Source: Flavobacterium ustbae (GTDB lineage Bacteria > Bacteroidota > Bacteroidia > Flavobacteriales > Flavobacteriaceae). From it: a stretch of DNA of 64,000 nt. The stretch is from positions 248,001 through 312,000 of the forward strand of contig NZ_RPOC01000004.1 in the NCBI RefSeq assembly GCF_003946915.1, in the 5' to 3' direction. Positions 8,564 through 17,149 of the stretch are shown here, piece by piece. The notes beneath the pieces were generated by a model. The model did no database searches and was not told the origin of the DNA. It was given only the letters and a program-made list of their open reading frames with translations. Position numbers and translations under genes: made by a program. How positions within the stretch are numbered: the first letter of the stretch is position 1; each line of letters begins with the position of its first letter.

Positions 8564-9088
8564 ATGATTTTTAAAATACCACTTTTTCTTTTATTATTTG
8601 TTTCAACTTTTGCTTCAGCACAGCAAACTATGAGTGTCAAAGGATCTGCGACTTATCCTGCAACACAAGAATATACTTTCATATGTGATAAATATGCTTA
8701 CTCTGGCGAAATTAAAGTTCAAATAGCCAAAACTGAAAAAGGCGGTATTTTAAAACTTACCATTTCTACAGCAAGTGATAAAGCAAAAATTGCTGGAGGT
8801 GTCTACGTAGATTTAACAAATGCCGATGTCATTGCCTGTACAGACAAAAACATAAAAGAATCTTCTGACGGAAAAACAACGGCGTACTATTATTTTACAC
8901 CTTCAGAATGGCTGAAACTCAAAAAAACTGATATTTATGCAATAAGATTTATCATTGCTGGCGGACCAGATATTTCAGGTAATCTTACTGGACATTTTAC
9001 AGCTTATAGTAAAATGAAGTATTTTTCAACAGCATTTGACAAATCCAAAAAGACATTTGATACAGCGAAAGAAATAAGTGTTTTATAA
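8564..9088 (+). CDS. Exported protein of unknown function
   Basis: A 174-residue protein with a Sec signal peptide (MIFKIPLFLLLFVSTFASA before QQ) and a mature part that looks beta-rich (alternating hydrophobics, many Thr/Ser/Gly), including GGVYVDLTNADVIACTDKN and IRFIIAGGPDISGN. Location is probably periplasmic. It follows the lipoprotein gene by 10 bases. No domain recognised. Confidence 0.75.
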   Translation: MIFKIPLFLLLFVSTFASAQQTMSVKGSATYPATQEYTFICDKYAYSGEIKVQIAKTEKGGILKLTISTASDKAKIAGGVYVDLTNADVIACTDKNIKESSDGKTTAYYYFTPSEWLKLKKTDIYAIRFIIAGGPDISGNLTGHFTAYSKMKYFSTAFDKSKKTFDTAKEISVL

Positions 9089-9135
9089 TGATTATTTTAT
9101 CTAATAAATCTTATATTTAACATAAATATCTTTTT

Positions 9136-9606
9136 ATGAATGCAAATGAAGCCTTAATTACAAAATTCTATACCGCTTTTGCTAATGCAGACGCCAAGAC
9201 AATGAGCGAATGCTATCATCCGAAAGTACATTTTATTGATCCAGCTTTTGGTTTATTAAAAGAGGAACAGGTTTCTAAAATGTGGGAAATGTTGCTTGTA
9301 AAAAGCAAAGGCAATTTAAAAATTGAATTCTCAGATGTAAAAGCTGATGATTCAACAGGAAATGCTAGATGGACTGCAACTTACAATTTTAGTAAAACGA
9401 ATAGAAAAGTTATCAATAATATTGCTGCAGAATTCATCTTTCAAGACGGTTTAATTATCAAGCATACTGATAGTTTTGATGTCTGGAAATGGTCTAAACA
9501 AGCTTTTGGATTAACAGGCTATTTACTGGGATGGACTGGATTTTTTCAGAAAAAAGTCCAAAAACAAGCTTTACTATCTCTAAATCAATTTATGAGTAAG
9601 AAATAA
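9136..9606 (+). CDS. NTF2-like (SnoaL-type) fold protein
   Basis: A 156-residue protein that begins with the NTF2-like pattern NANEALITKFYTAFANADAKTMSECYHPKVHFIDPAF and continues with KMWEMLL and TATYNFSKTNRKVINNIAAEF, typical cone-shaped alpha+beta fold members. Such proteins are small-ligand binders or isomerases. The function here is unknown. It is the last gene of the run and is followed by a long hairpin at 9644-9711. Confidence 0.82.
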   Translation: MNANEALITKFYTAFANADAKTMSECYHPKVHFIDPAFGLLKEEQVSKMWEMLLVKSKGNLKIEFSDVKADDSTGNARWTATYNFSKTNRKVINNIAAEFIFQDGLIIKHTDSFDVWKWSKQAFGLTGYLLGWTGFFQKKVQKQALLSLNQFMSKK

Positions 9607-9643
9607 AATATTTTAGAGCCTGAATATTTTTTATTCTAAAAAA

Positions 9644-9711
9644 TAGCCAAAGATTATCAAATTAAACGGATTTAAAGTCCAGGGTTAATTTTTATAATCT
9701 TTGGCTAATTT
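9644..9711. terminator. Bidirectional terminator between convergent genes
   Basis: A perfect 14-bp inverted repeat (TAGCCAAAGATTAT 9644-9657; ATAATCTTTGGCTA 9694-9707) encloses a 36-base loop and is followed by a run of T. It separates two convergent genes. The loop is unusually long for a plain terminator. Confidence 0.7.
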
Positions 9712-9730
9712 TTTTTTACTTCTTTATAAA

Positions 9731-11218
9731 TTAAGACTTAAACCAGCTTTCTACCAATTCATCTTCAAAAGAAGTTGCTTCTTTATGAATAAATTCATTA
9801 CGCATTTTATCATAAGAATAATCCGAAGCCCATGTTTTATGATTTGCTGCTAATTCTTTAATGCTTTTACAAACATAAGCAATTTCTTTGTCGGTAGTTG
9901 TTGGGTGAATTGACATTCTAATCCATCCCGGTTTTTTAATCAAATCGCCAATTGTAATTTCGTTAACCAATTTGTTAGAAGTTTCCTGGTCTACGTGCAA
10001 TAAATAATGTCCGTAAGTTCCTGCGCAGCTGCATCCGCCTCTAGTTTGGATTCCAAAACGATCATTTAAGATTTTAACGCCTAAATTAAAATGCAGATCA
10101 TCAATAAAAAATGAAATTACACCAAGACGCTCTTTATGTTGTCCTGCTAAGATTTTAATATTTTCAACTGGCTCCAATTCAGAAAAAACGTAATCAACAA
10201 TTTCATGTTCACGCTGCATTATATTTTCAATTCCCATTTCCTCTTTCAGCTCAATTGCCAGCGCAGTTTTAATAACCTGAAGAAAACCAGGAGTTCCTCC
10301 ATCTTCTCGATCTTCTATATTATCGATGTATTTATGTTCTCCCCAAGGGTTTGTCCAACTTACTGTACCTCCGCCAGGGCAATCAGGAATCATGTTGTTG
10401 TATAATTTTTTATTAAAAATCAAAATACCAGAAGTTCCAGGCCCACCTAAAAATTTATGTGGAGACATAAAAATGGCATCTAGATACGCTTCGGGATCTG
10501 CAGGATGCATGTCAATTTCTACATAAGGTCCCGAACACGCAAAATCAACAAAACAAACACCATTATATTGGTGCATCAATTTTGCAGCTTCGTGAAAAGG
10601 AGTTCTCAATCCAGTAACATTGGAACAAGCCGTAATAGAAGCAATTTTTATCGTTCTATCTTTATATTTTTCTAATAAAACTTCAAGATTTTCTAAATTG
10701 AAAAGTCCTTTTTCGCAAGATGGAATAATCTCTACGTCTGCAATAGTTTCTAACCAAGAAGTCTGATTCGAATGGTGCTCCATGTGCGAAATAAAAACAA
10801 TTGGTTTTTTCTCAGCAGGAACATTAGTAAAGCTTTTTAGGTTTTCAGGAATTTTCAAACCTAAAATACGCTGGAATTTATTAATAACTCCCGTCATTCC
10901 CGTTCCATCTGTAATGAGAACATCATCATTATTGGCATTGGCATGACGCTTAATAATATGTCTTGCATGATGGTATGCTTTTGTCATCGCAGTACCAGAT
11001 ACAGTAGTTTCGGTGTGTGTATTAGCCACAAAAGGTCCAAACTCATTTAACAGTTTTTCTTCAATCGGACGATATAATCTTCCGCTGGCAGTCCAGTCTG
11101 TATAAATTATTGATTTTCTGCCATACGGCGATGTAAATTCTTGATTTATACCGACAATATGCTGTCTAAATTCCTGAAAATAAGTTTCCAGTGTGATGGT
11201 ATTATTTTTGCTATTCAT
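9731..11218 (-). CDS. Class V aminotransferase-fold PLP enzyme (cysteine-desulfurase-like)
   Basis: A 495-residue protein of fold-type I PLP enzymes, class V. The PLP Schiff-base Lys is in FMSPHKFLGGPGTSG (about residue 255), the cofactor Asp/His region in CFVDFACSGPYVEIDMH, and a late GGCSCAGTYGHYLL holds a Cys pair resembling the catalytic loop of desulfurases. It is longer than IscS/SufS (about 405), and the immediate context has no Fe-S genes, so its substrate is unclear. It stands alone between terminators. Confidence 0.85.
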   Translation of the reverse strand: MNSKNNTITLETYFQEFRQHIVGINQEFTSPYGRKSIIYTDWTASGRLYRPIEEKLLNEFGPFVANTHTETTVSGTAMTKAYHHARHIIKRHANANNDDVLITDGTGMTGVINKFQRILGLKIPENLKSFTNVPAEKKPIVFISHMEHHSNQTSWLETIADVEIIPSCEKGLFNLENLEVLLEKYKDRTIKIASITACSNVTGLRTPFHEAAKLMHQYNGVCFVDFACSGPYVEIDMHPADPEAYLDAIFMSPHKFLGGPGTSGILIFNKKLYNNMIPDCPGGGTVSWTNPWGEHKYIDNIEDREDGGTPGFLQVIKTALAIELKEEMGIENIMQREHEIVDYVFSELEPVENIKILAGQHKERLGVISFFIDDLHFNLGVKILNDRFGIQTRGGCSCAGTYGHYLLHVDQETSNKLVNEITIGDLIKKPGWIRMSIHPTTTDKEIAYVCKSIKELAANHKTWASDYSYDKMRNEFIHKEATSFEDELVESWFKS

Positions 11219-11402
11219 TAGTTGTGCCTTGTGTTTGATTGCAAATATATAGCTTTTTTATAAAATTGCGAATTTATCAATACTAAACTTCAAACACTAG
11301 AATACTGTTTGGTATTTTTAGTTAAAAGAACTTTTTTTTAATAAATTATCATAATATCCTATCAAATTAATAGGCTTAACCTAGAACAAAAGCAAATTAT
11401 TT

Positions 11403-11936
11403 ATGAAACACTTATCAGTAGTTACCTTTGGTGGTGGATGTTTTTGGTGTATTGAAGCTTTAATTCAGCGCTTGAAAGGCGTACAATCAGTACAGTCGGG
11501 TTTTTCAGGAGGATTTATCAAAAATCCGCCCTATCGTGAAGTCTGTACAGGAAGAACAGGGCATGCCGAAGTGATTCAAGTTACTTTTAACCCTGACATA
11601 ATTTCATATTATGATTTAATTTTTATATTTATGACAAGTCACGACCCTACAACTTTAAACCGTCAGGGTGCAGACAGTGGAACACAGTATCGCTCTATTG
11701 TTCTTTATCATAATCAAGAACAAAAAGAAATAGCGGAAAAAGTTTTTGATGAAGTGCAACCTTCGTATCCAGATGCGATTGTAACAGAATTAAAACCTTT
11801 TGAAGTTTTTTACAAAGCCGAAGAGGATCATCAAAACTATTATAACGATAATCAAGAAGCAAGATATTGCCAACTTGTAATTGATCCAAAAATTCAAAAA
11901 CTTAAAAAAATGTATGCCGATAGGTTGGTGAAATAG
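11403..11936 (+). CDS. msrA: Peptide methionine-(S)-sulfoxide reductase MsrA
   Basis: A 177-residue enzyme repairing oxidised Met. The signature GGGCFWCIEAL (catalytic Cys14) opens the protein, followed by VQSGFSGG, REVCTGRTGHAEV, the substrate block HDPTTLNRQGADSGTQYRS and FYKAEEDHQNYY. Cys17 and the late YCQL Cys are candidate resolving residues. There is no signal peptide, so it is cytosolic. Monocistronic by position, with a repeat-rich spacer on its 3' side. Confidence 0.96.
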   Translation: MKHLSVVTFGGGCFWCIEALIQRLKGVQSVQSGFSGGFIKNPPYREVCTGRTGHAEVIQVTFNPDIISYYDLIFIFMTSHDPTTLNRQGADSGTQYRSIVLYHNQEQKEIAEKVFDEVQPSYPDAIVTELKPFEVFYKAEEDHQNYYNDNQEARYCQLVIDPKIQKLKKMYADRLVK

Positions 11937-11937
11937 C

Positions 11938-12095
11938 TCTTAGTTCTTAGTTCTTAGCTCTTAGTTCTTAGCTCATAGTTCATAGTGCTTAGTTTTTTTT
12001 AATATCAAGAAAAACGGATCTCTAAATATGAACTAAGAAACACTAGCAAAGAGCTATGAACTAAGGACTATGAGCTAAGGACTAAGTGCTAAAAA
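11938..12095. repeat. Long inverted array of CTTAGTTCTTAG-type intergenic repeats
   Basis: The left half repeats TTAGTTCTTAGCTC several times. The right half (from about 12027) carries the reverse complement as ACTAAG/GAGCTATGAACTAAGG units. The two halves could fold into a long imperfect hairpin between msrA and selO. No coding potential. Related units occur at 18197-18236 and 54058-54253. Confidence 0.75.
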
Positions 12096-12105
12096 ACTAA
12101 AAAAA

Positions 12106-13674
12106 ATGAAAAATATAAAAATAAAAAATCGTTTTACTGCTGAATTACCTGCAGATCCAGTTTTGACAAACGAAGTGCGTCAGGTTAAAAATACCCTGTT
12201 TTCGTATGTAAATCCTGTTAAACCTTCTAATCCAAAATTAATCCATGCGTCTAAAGAAGTGGCTGAATTGGTTGGGATTTCAAAAGATGAAATTCAATCT
12301 GAAGAGTTTCTAAATGCTTTTTCTGGAAAAGAAATTCTTCCAGAGACACAGCCATATGCTATGTGTTACGCGGGACATCAATTCGGTAACTGGGCTGGAC
12401 AATTGGGAGACGGTCGCGCGATTAATTTAACAGAAGTTGAAAATAACGGTCAGTTTTATACATTACAATTAAAAGGAGCGGGCAAAACGCCATATTCACG
12501 AACAGCAGATGGTTTGGCTGTTTTGCGTTCTTCTATACGAGAATATTTATGCGCAGAAGCAATGCATTATCTGGGCGTTCCCACTACTCGATCGCTCTCG
12601 CTTGCTCTTTCTGGAGATCAAGTTTTAAGAGATGTTTTGTATAACGGAAATCCTGCTTATGAAAACGGCGCAATTGTTTGCCGTGTTGCTCCTTCGTTTA
12701 TTCGCTTTGGAAGTTACGAAATGCTTACATCCAGAAATGAATTGAAGAATTTGAAACAGTTTGTAGAATTTACAATTCAGCATTATTTTCCTGATACAAA
12801 AGGAGAGCCAAAAGAGCAGTATTTGCAATTCTTTCAGAAAGTGGCCGATACAACTCGCGAAATGATTTTGCATTGGCAACGCGTCGGATTTGTTCATGGT
12901 GTAATGAATACCGATAATATGTCTATTCACGGAATCACGATAGATTATGGTCCATACGGATGGCTGGAAAATTATGATCCGAATTGGACACCAAATACAA
13001 CCGATAGCCAAAATAGAAGATATCGTTTTGGAAATCAGCCACAGGTGGCGCAATGGAATTTATTTCAATTAGCGAATGCACTTTATCCTCTTATAAATGA
13101 AGCTGCGCCTTTAGAAAAAATTCTTGATTCTTTTATGACAGAATTCGAATCTGATTACAAAATAATGTTTTTAAGTAAATTAGGGATATTTACTTCAAGT
13201 GAAGCTGACGATAAAATTATTAAAGGTTTAGAAGAAATTTTGCAGTTGTCGGAAACTGATATGACTATATTTTTTAGAAATTTAAGTCAGATTAAAAAAG
13301 AGGATTCTGTAGAACAAGTATTCGAAAAAATTGAAAATGCATTTTATATTCCAGATGAAATAAAAGAAAAAATTCTGGAAGCCTGGCAAAAATGGTTTAC
13401 TGTTTATTTGAAAAGATTAAGTACTGAATCTTTATCTGATGAAGAGCGTTCAGAAAAAATGAATAAGATTAACCCGAAATATGTGTTGCGAAATTATATG
13501 GCACAATTAGCCATAGATGCCGCAGACAAAGAAGATTATACTCTGGTTGATGAATTATTTCAGCTTTTGAAAAATCCTTATGATGAACAGCCAAAATCTG
13601 AAAAATGGTTTGCAAAACGCCCGGATTGGGCAAGAACCAAAGTTGGATGTTCTATGTTGTCTTGTAGTTCTTAA
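12106..13674 (+). CDS. selO: Protein adenylyltransferase SelO (YdiU/UPF0061 family)
   Basis: A 522-residue pseudokinase-fold enzyme that AMPylates proteins, linked to redox homeostasis. Family blocks are clear: YAGHQFGNWAGQLGDGRA, LKGAGKTPYSRTADGLAVLR, SSIREYLCAEAMHYLGVPTT, and the metal/active-site segment VHGVMNTDNMSIHGITIDYG. The C-terminus GCSMLSCSS keeps the Cys at the position where eukaryotic homologues carry selenocysteine. Length is normal for bacteria. Its position next to msrA fits an oxidative-stress theme, but the spacer is filled with repeats. Confidence 0.96.
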   Translation: MKNIKIKNRFTAELPADPVLTNEVRQVKNTLFSYVNPVKPSNPKLIHASKEVAELVGISKDEIQSEEFLNAFSGKEILPETQPYAMCYAGHQFGNWAGQLGDGRAINLTEVENNGQFYTLQLKGAGKTPYSRTADGLAVLRSSIREYLCAEAMHYLGVPTTRSLSLALSGDQVLRDVLYNGNPAYENGAIVCRVAPSFIRFGSYEMLTSRNELKNLKQFVEFTIQHYFPDTKGEPKEQYLQFFQKVADTTREMILHWQRVGFVHGVMNTDNMSIHGITIDYGPYGWLENYDPNWTPNTTDSQNRRYRFGNQPQVAQWNLFQLANALYPLINEAAPLEKILDSFMTEFESDYKIMFLSKLGIFTSSEADDKIIKGLEEILQLSETDMTIFFRNLSQIKKEDSVEQVFEKIENAFYIPDEIKEKILEAWQKWFTVYLKRLSTESLSDEERSEKMNKINPKYVLRNYMAQLAIDAADKEDYTLVDELFQLLKNPYDEQPKSEKWFAKRPDWARTKVGCSMLSCSS

Positions 13675-13684
13675 GCTTTTTGTT

Positions 13685-13895
13685 TGCCACGAATTGATGT
13701 AATAATAAGTTTTTTTTGCCACGAATTGCACGAATTTTCACAAATTTTTCTAAAGAATACGATAGATAAATTTGTGCTAATTTGTGTAATTTGTGGTTAT
13801 TAAAAAAAAATAAATTCGTGCAAATTCGTGAAATTCGTGGCTATTTTTACAAGATTACTAAATAAATTCGCGTTTATTGGTTTAATTCGTGGCTA
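13685..13895. repeat. Inverted array of GCCACGAATT-type repeats
   Basis: Copies of CCACGAATT occur near 13687 and 13719, followed by GCACGAATT. Near 13813-13843 the reverse complement appears as AATTCGTG three times and ends TTCGTGGC, with another TTCGTGGC near 13887. In the middle, related TTTGTG units occur. The stretch separates two convergent genes and could fold into a large stem. Confidence 0.75.
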
Positions 13896-13902
13896 AAAAA
13901 AA

Positions 13903-14870
13903 CTATTTAGCCGTAATATAGTCTACAATCAGATTAGCGTGAATTCTCGAGTTCTCAATAAACCATTTATGCGTCTGCATTCCTCCACAAACTACTCCAG
14001 CAAGAAATAAACCTTCAACATTGGTTTCCATGGTTTCTGGATTATAGGTCGGAATTTTCAATTCATCATCAGAAAGTTGAATTCCAATTCTTTCAATAAA
14101 ATTTAAATCAGGCTTATAGCCTGTCAACGCTAATACAAAATCATTTTCGATTGTAATTTTGCCGTTTGGTGTCAGAATTTCGACTTCATTTTCACGAATT
14201 TCAGTAATATTAGATTCAAAATAAGCTTTAATACTTCCTTCAGCAATTCGATTTTCAATATCTGGTTTTACCCAATATTTTACGCGATTGTTAATTTCAT
14301 TTTTACGGATCACCATTGTTACCTCTGCTCCTTTTCTCCAGCATTCTAGAGCAGCGTCTACAGAAGAATTATTAGCGCCCACAATCAAAACTTTTCTAAA
14401 AGCATATTCGTGCGCTTCTTTATAATAATGACGCACTTTTAGAAGATTTTCTCCCAAAACATTCATCTCAATTGGAATATCATAAAAACCGGTGGCAATT
14501 ACAAGATTTTTGGATTCGTAAGTTTGTTTATCAGTACTAATCTTGAAAATCCTTTTGTTCTTTTGAACATCAAGAACTTTTTCAAATAAATTAATGTTGA
14601 ATTTAAAGTAACGGTGAATATTTCTGTAATATTCCAATGCTTCCTGACGTCCAGGTTTTGGTGCCAGACAGTTAAACGGAATTTCACCTATTTCTAATCT
14701 TCTGCAGTAGAAAAAAAGGTCATATATAAAGGATAATTAAAAATGCTATTAACTATCGCTCCTTTTTCTATAATTAAATAATTTAATTTTTTCTTTTCAG
14801 CTTCTATCGCGCAAGCAAGACCAATCGGTCCTCCTCCTACAATAATAAGGTCATATTTAGATTCTGTCAT
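13903..14870 (-). pseudogene. YpdA-type flavin oxidoreductase, interrupted by a one-base frameshift
   Basis: Reading from the ATG at 14870 gives a dinucleotide-binding start (YDLIIVGGGPIGLACAIEA), then IEKG, YPLYMTFFSTAED and a TAG at 14694-14696. Continuing in the next frame at about 14700 gives LEIGEIPFNCLAPKPGRQEA and the rest (VLIVGANNSSVDAALECWRKGAEV second Rossmann motif, FVLALTGYKPD, GLFLAGVVCGGM). The family pattern TFFST-x-ERLEIG is restored by adding one A (GAAGA to GAAAGA). YpdA-type proteins act as bacillithiol-disulfide reductases. The reading is either a true pseudogene or an assembly error. It starts 3 bases after the CYTH gene. Confidence 0.88.
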
Positions 14871-14873
14871 TTT

Positions 14874-15344
14874 TTATTGCCAGTCTTTATAAGGATTTTT
14901 GCTTAAATAAGCGTTGTAATATCTTTCATCATTCGTTACTTCTTCACCAAGCCATTCCGGTCTTTCAAAGACTTCATCTTCAGAATTCAATTCTATTTCA
15001 GCCATTATTAAACCTTCGTTTTCGCCATAAAATTCATCGACTTCAAATACATGATTTCCTGATTTTACTTCGTAACGTGTTTTTTCAATTTTGCCTTTCT
15101 CGCATAGTTTTAGTAATTCTTGAGCTTCATCAAGCGGAATTTCATTTTCCCATTCAAAACGAGACATACCACCACTATGGCTTATTCCTTTTATAGTTAA
15201 AAAGCCTTTATGTCCTTTAATTCTAACTCTCACGGTACGTTCAGGCGCAGAGCTCAAATAGCCTTGGGCAATCTTATTTTCAGCAAAAGCCAGATCCTTG
15301 AATGCATCAGATTTGACCAAAAATTTTCTTTCAATTTCAACCAT
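14874..15344 (-). CDS. CYTH-domain phosphatase (inorganic triphosphatase-like)
   Basis: A 156-residue protein opening with the CYTH signature ExExK (MVEIERKFLV). It continues with RVRIKGHKGFLTIKG and alternating charged strands (YEVKSGNHVFEVDEFYGENE, LIMAEIELNSEDE) that line the triphosphate tunnel. Family members hydrolyse inorganic triphosphate or bind organic triphosphates with a divalent metal. The stop is 3 bases from the YpdA-type start, so the two are one transcript. Confidence 0.92.
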   Translation of the reverse strand: MVEIERKFLVKSDAFKDLAFAENKIAQGYLSSAPERTVRVRIKGHKGFLTIKGISHSGGMSRFEWENEIPLDEAQELLKLCEKGKIEKTRYEVKSGNHVFEVDEFYGENEGLIMAEIELNSEDEVFERPEWLGEEVTNDERYYNAYLSKNPYKDWQ

Positions 15345-15560
15345 TTCTATTTAATTTGAAATTTATTGCAAGTTAGTCAATTTATCGTCTAAACTTTAAG
15401 TGAACTTTAAATCAATTTAAGATTCAATATGTTCATTTGACAAGTCGGCTTAAGCATATTTTGTAAACTATTCACAGAATATAATGTTTTTCAATATGTT
15501 GATTATTAATATTTTAGCTTTTATTTTTTGCTTAAATTTGATTGAACTAAAATCTAAATT

Positions 15561-16469
15561 ATGTCTAAAAAAACACTTTATCTATTAGGCATTGCAATAA
15601 CTATAATTTTAGGTGCTTTTTTGTATCAAAAATTTTGTTGCAATTGCTGCGAAAAAGCAATAACGGATGATACTCCAAAAACAGTTTCGCCTACTGTTCA
15701 AGAGCCCGACGTTCCGTTTAAACTTAATGGTCAAGGTCTCGAATATCAGACTGGTGATAATTTGAAATTCCTTAAGAACAGTGCTAAATTGATAATGCCT
15801 GTAAGTGATTCTGTAACAAGTGGAATTGATAAACTAAAAGTATTTTTAGAAGCCAATCCGAAACAGAAAATAACCATAACAGGTTATGCAACATCTCAAG
15901 AAATCAATTCAACTTCATTTGAAAATTTAGGTCTTGCTAGGGCAAATGAGGTAAGAAATTATTTTGTTTCGAAAGGATTACTTGAAAATCAATTCCTGAC
16001 CAAAGGCGAAATAATTGATAAATGGAAAATGAATGCCGACACGTTAATTGGACCGGCAGATTACATCTTTGAAACCGTAGATTCTACATCGACAACAAAT
16101 GATGAATGGAGTTCTTTAAAAGAACAAATAAACGCTAATCCGCTGATTCTTTATTTCAATACCAATCAATCAAGCCTAAATTTAAGCGATGTCGAAAAAA
16201 AGAAAGTGGCCGACATTGCTAGATATTCAGAACATGTTAAAGATGCTGTTGTAATTGTCGTAGGACATTCAGATAATGTTGGAAATAGAGATTCTAATAT
16301 TGCATTAGCCCAAAAGAGAGCTGAATTTTCTAAAAATTATCTTTCAAAAAACGGAATTAGTGCAGAAAAAATAGCAACTGAATCTAAAGGCCCAGACGAA
16401 CCAATTGCAGATAACCAAACTGCTGAAGGCAAAGCTTCTAATAGAAGAACTGTTATTACTATTAAATAA
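15561..16469 (+). CDS. OmpA-family protein with two OmpA-like halves
   Basis: A 302-residue protein. An N-terminal hydrophobic helix (LYLLGIAITIILGAFLYQKF) is followed at once by a Cys cluster CCNCC. Residues about 60-165 form a degenerate OmpA-like half (ITITGYATSQEIN...GLARANEVRNYFVSKGL). Residues about 190-302 form a better one (LILYFNTNQSSLN, VIVVGHSDNVGNRDSNIALA, AQKRAEFSKNYL, ASNRRTVITI). OmpA domains bind peptidoglycan non-covalently. A -7-like TAAATTTG lies at 15533-15540, 20 bases before the ATG. The next gene follows at 20 bases. Confidence 0.88.
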   Translation: MSKKTLYLLGIAITIILGAFLYQKFCCNCCEKAITDDTPKTVSPTVQEPDVPFKLNGQGLEYQTGDNLKFLKNSAKLIMPVSDSVTSGIDKLKVFLEANPKQKITITGYATSQEINSTSFENLGLARANEVRNYFVSKGLLENQFLTKGEIIDKWKMNADTLIGPADYIFETVDSTSTTNDEWSSLKEQINANPLILYFNTNQSSLNLSDVEKKKVADIARYSEHVKDAVVIVVGHSDNVGNRDSNIALAQKRAEFSKNYLSKNGISAEKIATESKGPDEPIADNQTAEGKASNRRTVITIK

Positions 16470-16489
16470 TTAATTCAAAACATATAATC

Positions 16490-17035
16490 ATGAATATACC
16501 TTGTATCTTAATACCTATACTAGTGGGTTTAATCTGTGGAATTTTAGGCTACTTACTAGGAAAAATGAACTCAAAAAATGATGATTCTCTAACAGCTTCT
16601 CTTCAAGCAGATTTGGATGCTTGTAAAGCTAACACCAAAAACTTAAATGCGCGCATCATTTCCTTAGAAACAGATCTTGCTGCGAAAGCAAAAGTAGCTT
16701 CACAATCTTTTGCGGCTACAGCTCCATCTGATATTGTTTTTGACAGTGAATTGGCGGCAAGTGCACTAGGAAAAAAAATTAAAGAAAATGATTTGAAAAT
16801 TGTGGAAGGAATTGGCCCTAAAATAGAAGCTTTATTTAATGAAGCAGGAATTAAAACTTGGTACGAGCTTTCTCAAGCTTCTACAGAGAAATTACAGTCT
16901 ATCTTAGACACTGGTGGAGAAAATTACGCCATACATAATCCGAGCACTTGGCCTAAACAAGCATTAATGGCTTATCAAGGAAAATGGAAGGAATTAAAGG
17001 ATTGGCAAGATAGTCTTTTGGGAGGAAAAGAGTAA
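16490..17035 (+). CDS. Membrane-anchored helix-hairpin-helix protein
   Basis: A 181-residue protein with an N-terminal membrane helix (IPCILIPILVGLICGILGYLLG), a short coiled coil (LQADLDACKANTKNLNARII), a linker, and a helix-hairpin-helix motif LKIVEGIGPKIEALFNEAGI followed by TWYELSQAS. Such HhH folds usually contact DNA non-specifically, which is odd for a protein whose N-terminus is a membrane anchor. The same gene pair (OmpA plus HhH) forms one operon here. Its function is unknown. Confidence 0.8.
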   Translation: MNIPCILIPILVGLICGILGYLLGKMNSKNDDSLTASLQADLDACKANTKNLNARIISLETDLAAKAKVASQSFAATAPSDIVFDSELAASALGKKIKENDLKIVEGIGPKIEALFNEAGIKTWYELSQASTEKLQSILDTGGENYAIHNPSTWPKQALMAYQGKWKELKDWQDSLLGGKE

Positions 17036-17036
17036 A

Positions 17037-17149
17037 GAAAAGGTTCAGGGGTTCAAAGTGACAAAGGTTCAAAGGTTCTTGCCTTCGTGTCACTTTGTCC
17101 CTTTGTTCCTTTGTTCCTTTGTCCCTTTGAAAGCTCTGTCCCTTTGTCT
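17037..17149. repeat. CCCTTTGTTCCTTTGT tandem repeats between convergent genes
   Basis: GTTCAAAG units on the left (GGTTCAGGGGTTCAAAGTGAC) face repeated CCTTTGT units on the right. The arrangement is low complexity with inverted character. It separates the HhH gene and menC. Similar units occur at 28095-28130. Confidence 0.65.

Noticed and set aside
11938..12095. Possible CRISPR-like array
   Set aside because: Units are short (about 12-14 bases), contiguous, degenerate and inverted in the second half. No spacers and no cas genes.
12625..13053. Minus-strand 142-codon frame within selO
   Set aside because: Lies inside a full-length, well-conserved enzyme gene and shows no recognisable motif.
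14499..14687. Separate 62-codon gene upstream of the reductase fragment
   Set aside because: It is the out-of-frame continuation of the frameshifted YpdA-type gene's N-terminal frame, not a gene.
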